From Mytilus galloprovincialis (taxonomy: Eukaryota; Mollusca; Bivalvia; Mytilida; Mytilidae): a DNA stretch of 64,000 bases. The position numbers were made by a program, and so were the translations under genes. The stretch is taken from NCBI RefSeq assembly GCF_965363235.1, contig NC_134839.1, forward strand, positions 77,711,410-77,775,409, read 5' to 3'. Below the pieces are notes generated by a model, which was not told the DNA's origin, searched no databases, and was given only the letters and a program-made list of their open reading frames with translations. This document shows, in pieces, positions 1-11,600 of the stretch; within the stretch, counting starts at the first letter, position 1; each line of letters starts with the position of its first letter.

Positions 1-505
1 GGGTATTTTTAAAACAACAGCATTGTCCTATATTAGTTATAAATAAAGTGGAATTCTTTGATTCGCTGTTTTACGTCATGCCCGCTAACAAATTGAAAAA
101 TGTAAGTCCAGATTTTTAGTATTTGTATTGTCATGAATCTTAGTCTTACTAATCAAAATACTACATTAGGGAACAATTTGACAATGATTGAATTTAGTAG
201 CATCAACCCTGTGATTATGACCCATGTATATAGCAAAATCTGAAATACACCGTTTGGTGGTACGCCTGTCAGATGCAGAATGTACAGATAAGGTAATAGG
301 TAACAGGTGAATATACTATTGGTATCAGTATCGGATTCGACCTGGAACTTGTTAATTATTGCAATTGGCAATATTAATTATGTGGAGAACAAAAGGGTCT
401 GGAGTGTTGTAATTTTTAATCAACACCATTGTCCTATATTTGCTATATATAAAATTGAATTCTTTGATTTGTCGTTTTTACCCCATGACGGCTGACTAAT
501 TGGAC
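1..505. repeat. Two-copy direct repeat, period about 405 bp
   Basis: The block at 1-100 and the block at about 405-505 share several long words in the same order and orientation. The left copy is cut by the window edge, so it could be one end of a longer tandem array. Confidence 0.5.
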
Positions 506-1657
506 CTCGTTATTTTAGTATTATAGTAATTTATAGATAGTTCCTCTTTATAATATAATATAAATTCGGGGTCAGATGAGCTAAAATCAGATTTTCACCT
601 ATCACCCAAATAATGCAAGGTGTGAAAGCACTCCTGATAGGAAAAGTCAATAATAGGACACACATTCTACAGCTGATCATAGATTTTCTTAAGAAGATAT
701 TTTTAACTAACAATTTTCTCAAAATGTGAATATAATTAGAAAAAGATTAAGGTTATAAATTAAAGAGATATACATTAGTATCTGAAACATTATACATTGT
801 TTAATACATTTCAGAAACAAATCATAAATGTATGGTACTAGAAATACTTCAAATGCTCATTCCCAAATGGTAATAAAAAATTTCTATAACAACTTAAAAG
901 ATTGAGCTATATAAAAAACTTAAATCATAAAGTAATTTGTAAAACTGGTTTCATTTAATTACTTTCTTTCAAAAACAGATTGAAAGATAAACAGTGAAAA
1001 ATAAAAGTGGTGTCATCTGTTGCAATATCCTTTATTTATAGATTCCCATTGAATAATTTCGCAACTGTCATTTGAATAGATGTAACATATTGTCATCATC
1101 ATAGATGCTGTAAACAAACTTATTTTCATGACTTTAGCAATCAGAAAACTAATACCAATATATAACATTGTCCTAAATATGATAAGCTAGGATCTTTGCA
1201 TTATTGAAACATAAAAAAGATAGAATAACTAAATTCTTGCTAATTGGGCTAGAAATACTAGTCTTTAATGTATACTGCATGCATATGAAAAAAAATGTGT
1301 ACATCTTTTGACAAAGGTTTTGTCTAATTACTTGGTTGCAATTTGATGGTCTTTTGTTTTATAACATGTATATTAAGTTCAACATTTGTCTCATTTTTCA
1401 TGTTAGGCCCAAAAAAATAGTATGTATGTTTCCTATTACATCTTTTAAAATAATAGGGTAGGTAGGTCATGTAGGTAGGGATTTTTTTTATTTTACCTCT
1501 TTTTTTACATTGAATCTATTGGAGGGACATTCTGACTTTAACAGTGCTTAAATGAAAAAAACAACACTTTAGGGTAGGCTATTTTTTAGCTTAAAAAATA
1601 GGGAGGGTATATATGGTATATAGGGTAATAGGAAACACACTTCTTTTTTATTTGCCC
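1..1657. other. Intergenic or intronic stretch, no gene seen
   Basis: No exon with convincing coding content is visible on either strand. If the minus-strand methyltransferase exon at 3532-3656 is real, this stretch would be intron of that gene. An imperfect direct repeat of about 100 bases occurs at 1-100 and again near 405-505 (shared words include cattgtcctatat and gaattctttgat), a duplication with a period near 405 bases. The remainder is AT-rich with short A and T runs. Confidence 0.5.
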
Positions 1658-3334
1658 TTAAGGCGAAGTATACGTAATTGCATGCCTCTAGCGGAAATCA
1701 GGATACAAAACGTGCGTCGTTAGTTACGCAAGTTATCTCCCTTACTCCAAGAACGGGGAATGGTCACATTTCATTGACTTTGTGCGGTCTATCATGAACC
1801 CAAACAGATATTCCTGTGCTATCTCAAAATTTCAAAGAAATTATCAGACTCCAATCAGAAATTTTAGTTTCACAGGCCTATTGCATTGTGTGTCAGTCTG
1901 CAACTGTTTTTGTTTTAGTCTCATGCATGAGAGGCTGGGTACATAATATCGCTCGTATTTATTTCAACAGAAATTACTTATCATTACTAGGAATAAACAA
2001 ATAAACTAGTGACAATTCTGCTTCTAGTCGTATCATACTCGTTAAAATCAAACCAGAATTGACCCCACAATATATTATTTGAATGAAATCTTGTAGCGTA
2101 ATCTTGAAGGCAACGAAAAATAACCGTAAATATGTTTGTTGAACTAGAAAGGCGTGGGCACGTCCCGTTTTTTATGCAATTGAAAATTTTAGGATAATTT
2201 ATATTTGTGTGAAAAGTACAAACGATAGTAAAGGGTAATCGATCTCAAGTAAAACAATTTTAAAGTGTATAAGTGGAAGGACAAAGCTTATACAGAGAAA
2301 AAAAAAAACTGAACAAAATAAACAGATTCCGTCTACAAATTAAAACATTACACAGAAACTAAGGATTTAGCACTGTGACATTTATCTCAGAATAAGTAAA
2401 TCATCTTCATGTATCAAGCGTTATAGAGTAGAATTTGTGGTGACGTTACAGTAGACATCAATAACGTCGCCGAATATTTTATAATTCTCCGCTAAAAATC
2501 AAACTTCAAGAGAATATAGCTTGAAAACCAGCACGGTTGCTAAGGACTTTCTTTGCACCAATGGATTCGTCGTCTATTTTTGAATCGAATTCGAAATTAA
2601 AAAAAAATTCTGTTGACCAACGAATTAGAAAATCATTATAAAGTAAAAATATCTGCCATTTTTTATGACTTTCCCTATATCATGTATATGGCCCGAGAAC
2701 AGTTATTTCGTAGTGCATTTCTTTTAGACAATAAATTAAAATTAAAAAAATCACACCTGCTCTTTCTCAAAAAGATTTTTACAGTGAAGTGTACTACCAG
2801 TGAGACAAATAATATCAAAATTATAGAAACTTCTACCAGCTCTAACATGTCTAACTCAAAATATTGACAATTCTGTGTTGAGCGGGTGTAAAATTCAGTT
2901 TGACAGCTTCAGACTGATAAAATTTGACCTTTTTGAACTGGACCAAATCACTACTTAACACAAAGATTCAGCACCCAAATTTTTTAACATGTAATTACAT
3001 CCCCCTACTTAATATTTCATGCATTTAATATCAAGAAATAAATTGGGAAAGTGTATTAAATAAAACATGCAAGTTATACACTGTTTACACTAGGGACTAT
3101 ATTCGTAGACAACGAAAACCAAAGGACGATAACTGTGTTCTTGGACCATATACCCTTTGTATTTCTGGCGTATCATGCTGTTAGTTTCAACAGCTTGTAT
3201 CTTGAAAACGAAAACGGTTACCCCTTTTTTAAATTTTATATTTTGATCTATTCATGTATTTTCACAAGCAGAATCCACATGTAAAATTTTAAAAAATTCT
3301 GTTGAGTAGTTATATTACGTACACTTCGCCTTAA
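1658..3334. mobile_element. piggyBac-like non-autonomous element (TTAA-flanked, 1669 bp)
   Basis: The ends are inverted repeats: GGCGAAGTATACGTAAT starts at 1662, and its inverse (GGCGAAGTGTACGTAAT, one mismatch) ends at 3330. Each end is bordered directly by TTAA (1658-1661 and 3331-3334). A TTAA duplication next to a short terminal inverted repeat is the hallmark of piggyBac-superfamily insertions. The interior has no transposase that I can recognise; an 84-codon open frame at 2613-2867 is lysine- and serine-rich and resembles nothing I know. The element therefore looks like a deletion derivative or MITE mobilised in trans. The superfamily call rests on the target site and end structure only. 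Confidence 0.7.
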
Positions 3335-3531
3335 TTGTATCTGTTAGCAAAAGAATACACTGGCAAAAGGAAAGAATCATTGTAGGATCAGGTAGAAGAT
3401 ATTTATGGAACTATTCAATTGTATTCTAATATTTCATTAATAAATGAGTCAAATGATTCATTCTATTGTCTATAATAAGGATGTCATGGATGGATACCCA
3501 ATATCCTCTCTTATCTATAATAAACATTTAC

Positions 3532-3656
3532 CTGTTAATTAATGGAGACCTCTTTGCTGTCTTGGAAACAAACTCTTTTAAGAATGGATCATTGAAGTAA
3601 CCAGCCGTTGCCATGGAACACTTACTGACAATAGAACTGTCATTTGTTCCTTGAAC
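3532..3656 (-). CDS. LCMT2: tRNA wybutosine-synthesizing protein 4 / LCMT2-like, one internal exon (partial gene)
   Basis: Reading the minus strand, an acceptor (ttattcag) precedes 125 nt of open frame that end at a donor (AG|GTAAAT). The exon encodes 41 residues plus two bases of a split Arg codon. It begins VQGTNDSSIVSKCSMATAGY and ends in a segment reading RSPLIN(R). From memory this matches the N-terminal region of LCMT2/TYW4 (TNDSS, SK.S, GY..DPF, R.PLI.RGYY), the SAM-dependent carboxymethyltransferase that completes wybutosine at position 37 of tRNA-Phe. The related PP2A methyltransferase LCMT1 has a similar DPY/NRGYF region but lacks TNDSS, so LCMT2 is preferred. The next exon should start by completing Arg and continue GYY; it was not found at 1-3531 and is probably left of the window. 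The first exon, upstream between 3657 and about 5600, was also not identified. It lies head to head with MINDY3. Confidence 0.8.
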
Positions 3657-3984
3657 CTGAATAACAAATTGTAGGCATCATACAGGTTGTGTTCTCTATT
3701 TTATGATGGTATGATACTGAACACCTAACAGGAGGGATTGTGATTGATTTTCATATGATAAAGACATAATCTTTCAATCAGTTTACCGGTAATTGAGGTC
3801 TGAAGCTGGCATGCTAGTAGCCCTTTGCTAATTTATGTATCATCTATGTATCATTGTCATTCTGCTTCTACTTTTCTAGCATTGGATTCAGACTTCTTTT
3901 AAACATGTTAAACTGAGATTTACTGTGTGTATTGCTGTGTGTTTGTTCATTCTACATTGGCTATAGGTATACATTTGTAGGTGA

Positions 3985-4055
3985 GGGTTTGGATCTCACA
4001 AATAAAATTGAGAATGGAAATGGGGAATGTGTCAAAGAGACAACAACCCGACCAA

Positions 4056-4091
<36 letters not shown>

Positions 4092-4300
4092 ATGTTTAAC
4101 CCAGCAACATGTTTTATGTCCATGATGTCTGTCTCAAATCAGGAGCCTTGTCTTGTATGTTTTTCACATTTTGGTTCATTTGTTGTATGTTTATATGAGT
4201 TTAGTGTAACATCCGTTTTCACTGAACAAGTACACATTTTTGTTTAGGGGCCAGCTGGGGCCAGCTGAAGCCAGCCTTTCTCGCTGTGTTGAAGACCCAT
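3985..4300 (+). repeat. Mussel-type interspersed repeat with a 31-base A tract
   Basis: It contains the word GGGAATGTGTCAAAGAGACA followed by AACAACCCGACC and then a pure A run ending at 4091. Diverged relatives in the opposite orientation occur at about 5905-6135, 23235-23345 and 37425-37508, so it is a dispersed family. The section at about 4245-4310 (GGCCAGCTG, TTGAAGACC) recurs near 5985-6055, within the second copy. The class of element is not clear from the sequence. Confidence 0.55.
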
Positions 4301-4351
4301 TGGTGACATTTATGATATCAGTATTAGAGGAGCTTAAGCTTTTTGTACTCG

Positions 4352-4425
4352 GAAATTCTATCAATATAATTCTGTAAATAATAAAGTAGAATTTATTATT
4401 TACAGAAAAATATTGATAGAATTTC
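4352..4425. repeat. Near-perfect 34-bp inverted repeat (hairpin)
   Basis: Two arms of 34 bases (4352-4385 and 4392-4425) are complementary with two mismatches and separated by 6 bases. The outer arm begins GAAATTCTATCAATAT. It may be the core of a foldback or MITE relic; flanking bases on both sides also show weak complementarity. Confidence 0.6.
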
Positions 4426-4945
4426 AGATGCCTGTCTACGAGAAGCTCTACTGATAGTCCAGTCTGTCGAGTTCGATGCATTTCCTTCAAAAACTCTGGT
4501 TTTAGTGAACATCATTCGTGCGTTCAGTCTGCAACAAAAACTTTTTCAACAACTAGTCTGAAGACCAATGTTCAGACATTTTTCTTATTTGTTCAAACAT
4601 AGTTTGGCAAAATCTCACTAGTCTGAATGAAATTTTACTAGTCTGGGACATCGGACTAGTGGCTAACCGTGCAGACTGTGCGTTTAGGGGCATTGTCACT
4701 TCCGTTCCAATATTGAGTGAGTGGTTGGAAAAATGTAATGTTATATTACACGAATCATTCGGCTAATAAAATTCTCATAATTGACAATCAGCAATGCTGT
4801 CATTAGGGGATTGTGATTGATTAGGTACTTATAAAACAAACTTTATTTCTAGTTTAAGCTGCACAATGATGATTACTAGAACGCTTGATGAACGTTAATA
4901 GTGCAGGGATACAGGCGATCCCCTCTATCATGTCTATCTTGTTAA

Positions 4946-4953
4946 TGACGTCA
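4946..4953. promoter_or_regulatory. Candidate CRE palindrome TGACGTCA
   Basis: A perfect 8-base cAMP response element lies between two divergently arranged genes, 670 bases upstream of the MINDY3 start codon. CREs are common in animal housekeeping promoters. One 8-mer in 64 kb can occur by chance, so the call depends on position alone. Confidence 0.3.
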
Positions 4954-5622
4954 TAAAGTAAAAGGCGTGCATAATTTACGAGTTTTTCCCGGTGACGGAT
5001 GAACTCGACGACAGTGTCAGTGGTCTATTAAAAAAAATAATTGATACAGACTTCGTTTCCTTTCACCTGTTCACAGGTAACGCCTGCCTCATATATAAAA
5101 AAATATAAATATTTAAAAAAATATTATATAATTTTTTTTTCTCTTTAAAATATTTTTTTTAATTGGTGCCGAATCGACTTTCATAAACCATGGGTCGAAC
5201 TCTCGAATGGACATGAAGATTTTTTTCAGAAATTCTGACGATGTTGTCAAATTATAGGCTAAAGGAACAGAACACATGTTTAGTGTACAGTGAAAAGAAG
5301 GAAATTTGTTGTTTAAAACGGAACATATTTATTTACCGCTGTTTCCCTTCTACTTTTACCACTTTTGAATTTCTTCTGTTGTTCCATCGTGGCCTTATCC
5401 ACAAATCAGACTATCCAGACCATTCGTTACTTTCCCTTTGCGGAAGAAAAATAAAGAGAACACCGAAAATAGACATCTCAAAAGCGCTTAAAATATGTCA
5501 TTTTACAAAAGCTCTGAAGTAAAGCATCAAATTGACGTTGATGTCAACAATATGGATGCCAAATTTTCAGCATAATTTTGACAGATTTATTTTCATGAAA
5601 GTCTCAAAAATTAATAATTACC

Positions 5623-8600
5623 ATGGCTACCACATCAGGAAAACTCGACGAAGACACTTTGATGACCTTAAAAACCATTATATGGGGAACAGATATCAAA
5701 GATGAAGTGTTTAAAAGATGGACACAGGGTATTTATGTTCAGAGTGTGTCAAAACAAAAGTGAAACTAGATTTAGACGTTCAAATGTAATTCAAATACTG
5801 ACGCTTTGCTTTTTTTATTGATTAAATTTCTTGTCTCATCATTACATATCTATGGGATATCATTTTACTGAAAACTAACACAATACATTGTATGGCAGTA
5901 CAATTTCTTTTTGTCACATTTCTCTCCTAGTCCAAATAATTATGACGTCTTGCAAGACTTTCACTGAACTAGTATATATTTGTTTAGGGGCCAGTTGAAG
6001 GACGCCTCTGGGTTCGGGAATTTCTCGATACATTGAAGACCTGTTGGTGACCTTCTGCTGAACATTGTTTTTTTCTATGGTCGGGTTGTTGTCTCTTTGG
6101 CACATTCCCCATTTCCATTCTCAATTTTATTTATAATTATTTAGAGTAAGACTCCCTATGATGCCCTATGGCCATAAATCAAGCATGAGTCCCTGGACTT
6201 GCCTTCAAAAGTTCTTCGTTAAAACCCTGCATGTACATATGATTTCACTGTATCCTCAAAAATATTTAGCTGGACCTGGACACTGAAACAGGTCCTGTTA
6301 GAAAAACCCAAATGACTTATCCATATAGAAACAGGCTTATATTTTTTAAAAACATCTATGTACATGATATATCGACATGCTTTACAAATGTTGTTTTTGT
6401 TTTTATTTCTGTTCACCAATTGAACATATTTTGTCGTAATATTACTGAAAAATTCTATCTTTTAAATTTAAAAAAGAAGATGTGGTATGATTGCCAATGA
6501 GACAACTGTCCACAAGAGACCAAAATGACACAGACATTAACAACTATAGGTCACCGTACGGCCTTCAACAATGAGCAAAGCCCATACTGCATAGTCAGCT
6601 ATAAAAGGCCCCATGACAATGTAAACCAATTCAAACGAGAAAACTAACTGCCTTATTTATATAAAAAAAATGAACGAAAAACAAATATGTAACACATAAA
6701 CAAACGACAACCACTGAATTACAGGCTCCTGACTTGGGACAGGCACATACTTAAATAATGTGGCAAGGTTAAACATGTTAGCGGGATCCCAACACTCCCC
6801 CTAACCTGGGACAGTGGTATAACAGTACAACATAAGAACAAACTATAAAAATCAGTTGAAAAAGGCTTAACTCATCAGATGGACAATAATACAAGTGGAC
6901 GTGGCAGAGTACTTGTACATCCGGACAAAAAAAGACAGTAGGAACAGATCTTTTAAATTGTATATATATCAAAGGGCAAAAACACATGTTATAGTCAAAG
7001 ATATGACTGAGTGCTGACGGTAAATATTTCTAGCTGTTTTCATGTATTTTTTACACAATCAGAGTTAGCATGAAGAATTACAACATTCAAATGCCAGGTA
7101 AACAGCATTTGAATAACTAATTCTGATAAATATACAAATGTATGCCACTACAGATGAATGCATTTAGCAATTTGATTTATGCAGAAATTAAATATAAAAC
7201 TCTACGGTGGAGCATATATGTGACGTAAATGAAAAAGCACAGATTATATACAATGATATACATGTACATTATATATGCAAATTTAGATTTCTTTTCATTT
7301 ACTCTAGTTTATTTTCAGGATTTGTATTTAGTGAAGATGAACCCACAGCATTGGTACAATTTGATGGAGGTCCATGTGCAGTTATTGCCCCTGTTCAAGG
7401 TTACATAATAAGACAAGCTCTATTTACTGAGAATCCTGTCGATAATTTATCTACATTAACTGGTAAGCAAAATAAATACCTTTGTAAGAATTAAAAAAAT
7501 ACATTTTACACAAGTTTCATATAGACAAATAACAATGAATAAGTAGATATAAAAGGATGTGGTATTAGTGCCAATAAGACAACTCTCCATCCAAGTCACA
7601 ATTTATAAATCTTAACCATTATAGGTCAAAGTACTGTCTTTAACACAGAGCCTTGGCTCACACTGAACAACCAAGCTATAATGGCCCCAAAAATTACTAG
7701 TGTAAAACCATTCAAAAGCAATGTTTTTATTTGGAATTTTAAGAAATAGATTTAGATACATTGTATAAACTTAATTCGCAGTTAAAGCCAGAGTCAGCAA
7801 ACAAAAAATCCTTTGACTACTATGATGAGCTTTTTATAATCTGAAAGTACTATGAAACCAAAAGTTGTACCAAACATGTTTAATCCAGCCACATTCTTTA
7901 TGTGCCTGTCCCAAGTCAGTAAAGAGTCTGTAGTTCAATGCAAGTGGTTGTCATATTTGGTAAGTTGCTTTCATACAGCAATGGTTCTTTTATACGTCAT
8001 ATGTTGTTTTCATATAAAATGAAAGGGAATGGCTGAATCAAATGAACTTTTTTTCAGCCTATATAAGATCAATGTTTGTATGAATTGCACAACAACAATG
8101 TATTGTTAAAAAAAATGACCTTATCAATTAAAAATAGTTTGTATGACATAAATACTGTAAAAATAAATGACACTGCAGATAAGATAGAGGTTCTTCATCC
8201 TTAAAAACTTGACTTAAATTCAGGGCAAATGTCAAACTACAAATTAAATGTCCATCCTTTTACAGAAGAAAAGGCTAATGAACTGTTAGGATCAGCCCTA
8301 GTAGAAATCATGTTGGAAGTTTCATCTAAATCTGGTGTCTTTTCCGTAATCTACTTAGAGGATGATAAAAATGATGACGATACAAATAAAGATGAAAGTT
8401 GCAGTACATCAAAGGAAAACAGTGAAACAAAAAATGGTGAAAGTTGTGCCAAACGTCCTAAATTAGATGCAGACTTATTCCATACTAGAATTAGGTAAAT
8501 TAAATGAAAATTTGAATAAATAATATGTACATGTAATTATACAGAATCAAAAAATATATGTTATGGTAAGAGGTATGCTAATGGGCTGTTGTTGATCTTC

Positions 8601-11600
8601 TATAAACTATCAAAAACTTCTTTTCATTGAATGTTTAATATTATATAGAACTCAATGTTTTCTAAACAGAAGAGTCCCAATCTGCAATAAGATTGTATGA
8701 GCTAGGTTTTTTATGTATATGTAGCTACGAATCATTGTTTTATTATTTATAACATATGAAATCAGCAATCTTATTCTGAATTTTCTCATTTGTTTGACCA
8801 GTATACTTGAGTGATGAGTCAACACTAGTGTTAAAACTTTGATAGGATTTTTTTTTATAATTGTGGACTAACCATGGCCAAAATTAAGAGTCAATGGACT
8901 CTTCTGAAAGAAATCTGGTAACTTACACTTTTCCTTCAAGTCCACATTGAAAAATTGAAAAAGAAATAGCTACAACATTTCTGCAAGGTTGTCTAAGTTA
9001 GCTGACTCACATACCTTTGGCCAGTCAAGCATATAAGGTCAGTAAAAGAAGGCAATAAATTCAGCAGAAAACTAAACAGATAGAATCAACTTTCTTTGAA
9101 ATATAGTCTATTTACCTCTGATGAAATATTGGTACCAGTGACCAGTCTATAGTAGTTTTATGATATGACTTATCTTAGATATTCTTTTTTATTTCATGAA
9201 TGTTGAACAAAACATTTTAATGTTGTAATTGAATTAATCTATTGAAATAATTTGTTATATATATATATATATATATATCTATATCTATATCTTTTGATAG
9301 TGTTGTACTGTTTTCTCTCTGAAGTTATAAACAAAAAGCCAGGAAAGATATTTTTACATTTTATTTAGAAATTGGTAGAAAACATTTAACATAATGCATT
9401 AAGCTTTATTTTACAGATGCACCAAATGTGAGAATGAAGATGATTTGAGAACCTATGTGAAGTCCAAGCTATCAATGTTTCAGGAGACCTTTGGGGTTGT
9501 GCTGTATTTATATTCCATAATATTAACTAAGGTGTGTTCTCTTACAAGTATTCTGATATAATTACATTGTGTTATTCAGATTTTTAAGCAATTTTCTTTT
9601 TCCGCTAAAACTTTTAAAAGTTGTTCAGTGTCCTGTTACAGCTGACTAGGCAGTATGGGCTTTGCTCATTGTTGAAGGCGGTTCAGTGACCTATAGTTGT
9701 TAATTTTGGTGTCATTTGGTCTTTTGTGGAGAGTTGTCTTATTGGCTATCATACCACATCTTTTTTTATTTTTTTATAAAAACCTGTTCTTCGTCAGTAC
9801 TAAACACACATCATACATGTACTTTAAATGTGGTATATTGGTTGTAAGGTGGACAACTTTGGTGAAATCTTTATAAAAACTGCCCCTGTACAAACCAAGA
9901 TTTGTCCTTGCATACACATCCCTAAACAATAATTCATTCAGATTACTCACTTTGCTTTCAAGGAATGCTTTCTAAAAAATGGCTGATTAAATACTTAATA
10001 TATCAAGGCGTTATTTCAAATAACAAGGAATTTATCTTTTGTAAAAATAGTGTTTGATTGTATATAACTTTGGTATTTGAAATGATTGAGGTGGTATCTC
10101 TACAAAACATTTTTCTCATCAAATTTCAAATATGGATGTTATATGTCCAGATTGACATTAAAAATATTTGGTGTTTGCTGGTGACATTGTTAGTTGAATC
10201 ATTATGATGAAAAGTTTATTCAGAGAAACATCCATATAGTGTTATGACTTTTATATAAACTATTGATTGAAATTAAAGCACAAGTACATTTTTTTCAGGG
10301 CATAGAACAAATAAAGAATGAAGTAGAAGATCCAGGGGAACAGTTTATAGACAATATACATGGTCATGGCGGGTAAGGTCACACATAATCAACAGTTCAT
10401 AGACAATATACATGGTCATGGCGGGTAAGGTCACACATAAACAACAGTTTATAGACAATATACATGGTCATGGCGGGTAAGGTCACACATAAACAAAAGT
10501 TCATAGACAATATACATGGTCATGGCGGGTAAGGTCACACATAAACAACAGTTTATAGACAATATACATGGTCATGGCGGGTAAGGTCACACATAAACAA
10601 CAGTTTATAGACAATATACATGGTCATGGCGGGTAAGGTCACACATAAACAACAGTTCATAGACAATATACATGGTCATGGCGGGTAAGGTCACACATAA
10701 ACAACAGTTCAAAGACAATATATATGGTCATTGCGGGTAAGGTCACACATAAACAACAGTTTATAGACAATATACATGGTCATGGCGGGTAAGGTCACAC
10801 ATAAACAACAGTTTATAGACAATATACATGGTCATGGCGGGTAAGGTCACACATAAACAAAAGTTCATAGACAATATACATGGTCATGGCGGGTAAGGTC
10901 ACACATAAACAACAGTTTATAGACAATATACATGGTCATGGCGGGTAAGGTCACACATGAATAAAAGTTCATAGACAATATACATGGTCATGGCGGGTAA
11001 TTATAAGGTCACACATAAACAAAAGTTCATAGACAATATACATGGTCATGGCGGGTAAGGTCACACATAAACAAAAGTTCATAGACAATATACATGGTCA
11101 TGGCGGGTAAGGTCACACATAAACAAAAGTTCATAGACAATATACATGGTCATGGCGGGTAAGGTCACACATAAACAAAAGTTCATAGACAATATACATG
11201 GTCATGGCAGGTAAGGTCACACATAAACAAAAGTTCATAGACAATATACATGGTCATGGCGGGTAAGGTCACACATAAACAACAGTTCAAAGACAATATA
11301 CATGGTTATTGGGGGTAAGGTCACACGTAGACAAAAGTTTATAAACAATATACATGGTCATGGCGGGTAAGGTCACACTTAGACAAAAGTTTATAAACTA
11401 TATACATGGTCATGGCGGGTAAGGTCACACTTAGACAAAAGTTTATAAACAATATACATGGTCATGGCGGGTTTTCAGTAATTTGATGATATGTCATAGT
11501 TGATAGTTCAGTTGATAATCTGTGTGATAAGAGAAAAAAAAAACCATTGCAATTAAAAATAGTGATTCTCAATACAAGGAATTCTTTTTATTTTACAGCC

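Larger units (their letters stand above)
3657..5622. other. Divergent intergenic region between LCMT2-like and MINDY3
   Basis: This roughly 2-kb stretch separates the minus-strand methyltransferase exon from the plus-strand MINDY3 start and should hold both promoters, plus the unseen first exon of the methyltransferase. It contains a mussel-type interspersed repeat with an A-run (about 3985-4300), a long imperfect hairpin (4352-4425) and a perfect CRE palindrome (4946-4953). A 93-codon open frame at 5241-5522 has no recognisable features and is more likely 5' leader or chance. Confidence 0.5.

Noticed and set aside
2613-2867. 84-codon open frame as a transposase remnant
   Set aside because: No DDE-type or zinc-finger pattern is visible; its composition fits chance in AT-rich DNA, so the element is treated as non-autonomous.
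5241-5522. 93-codon open frame just upstream of MINDY3
   Set aside because: No recognisable domain and no acceptor or donor linking it in frame to exon 1; more likely leader sequence or chance.
10339-11472. CRISPR-like regular array
   Set aside because: There are no unique spacers; the whole 52-bp unit repeats head to tail, and its founder is a eukaryotic exon end with a splice donor.
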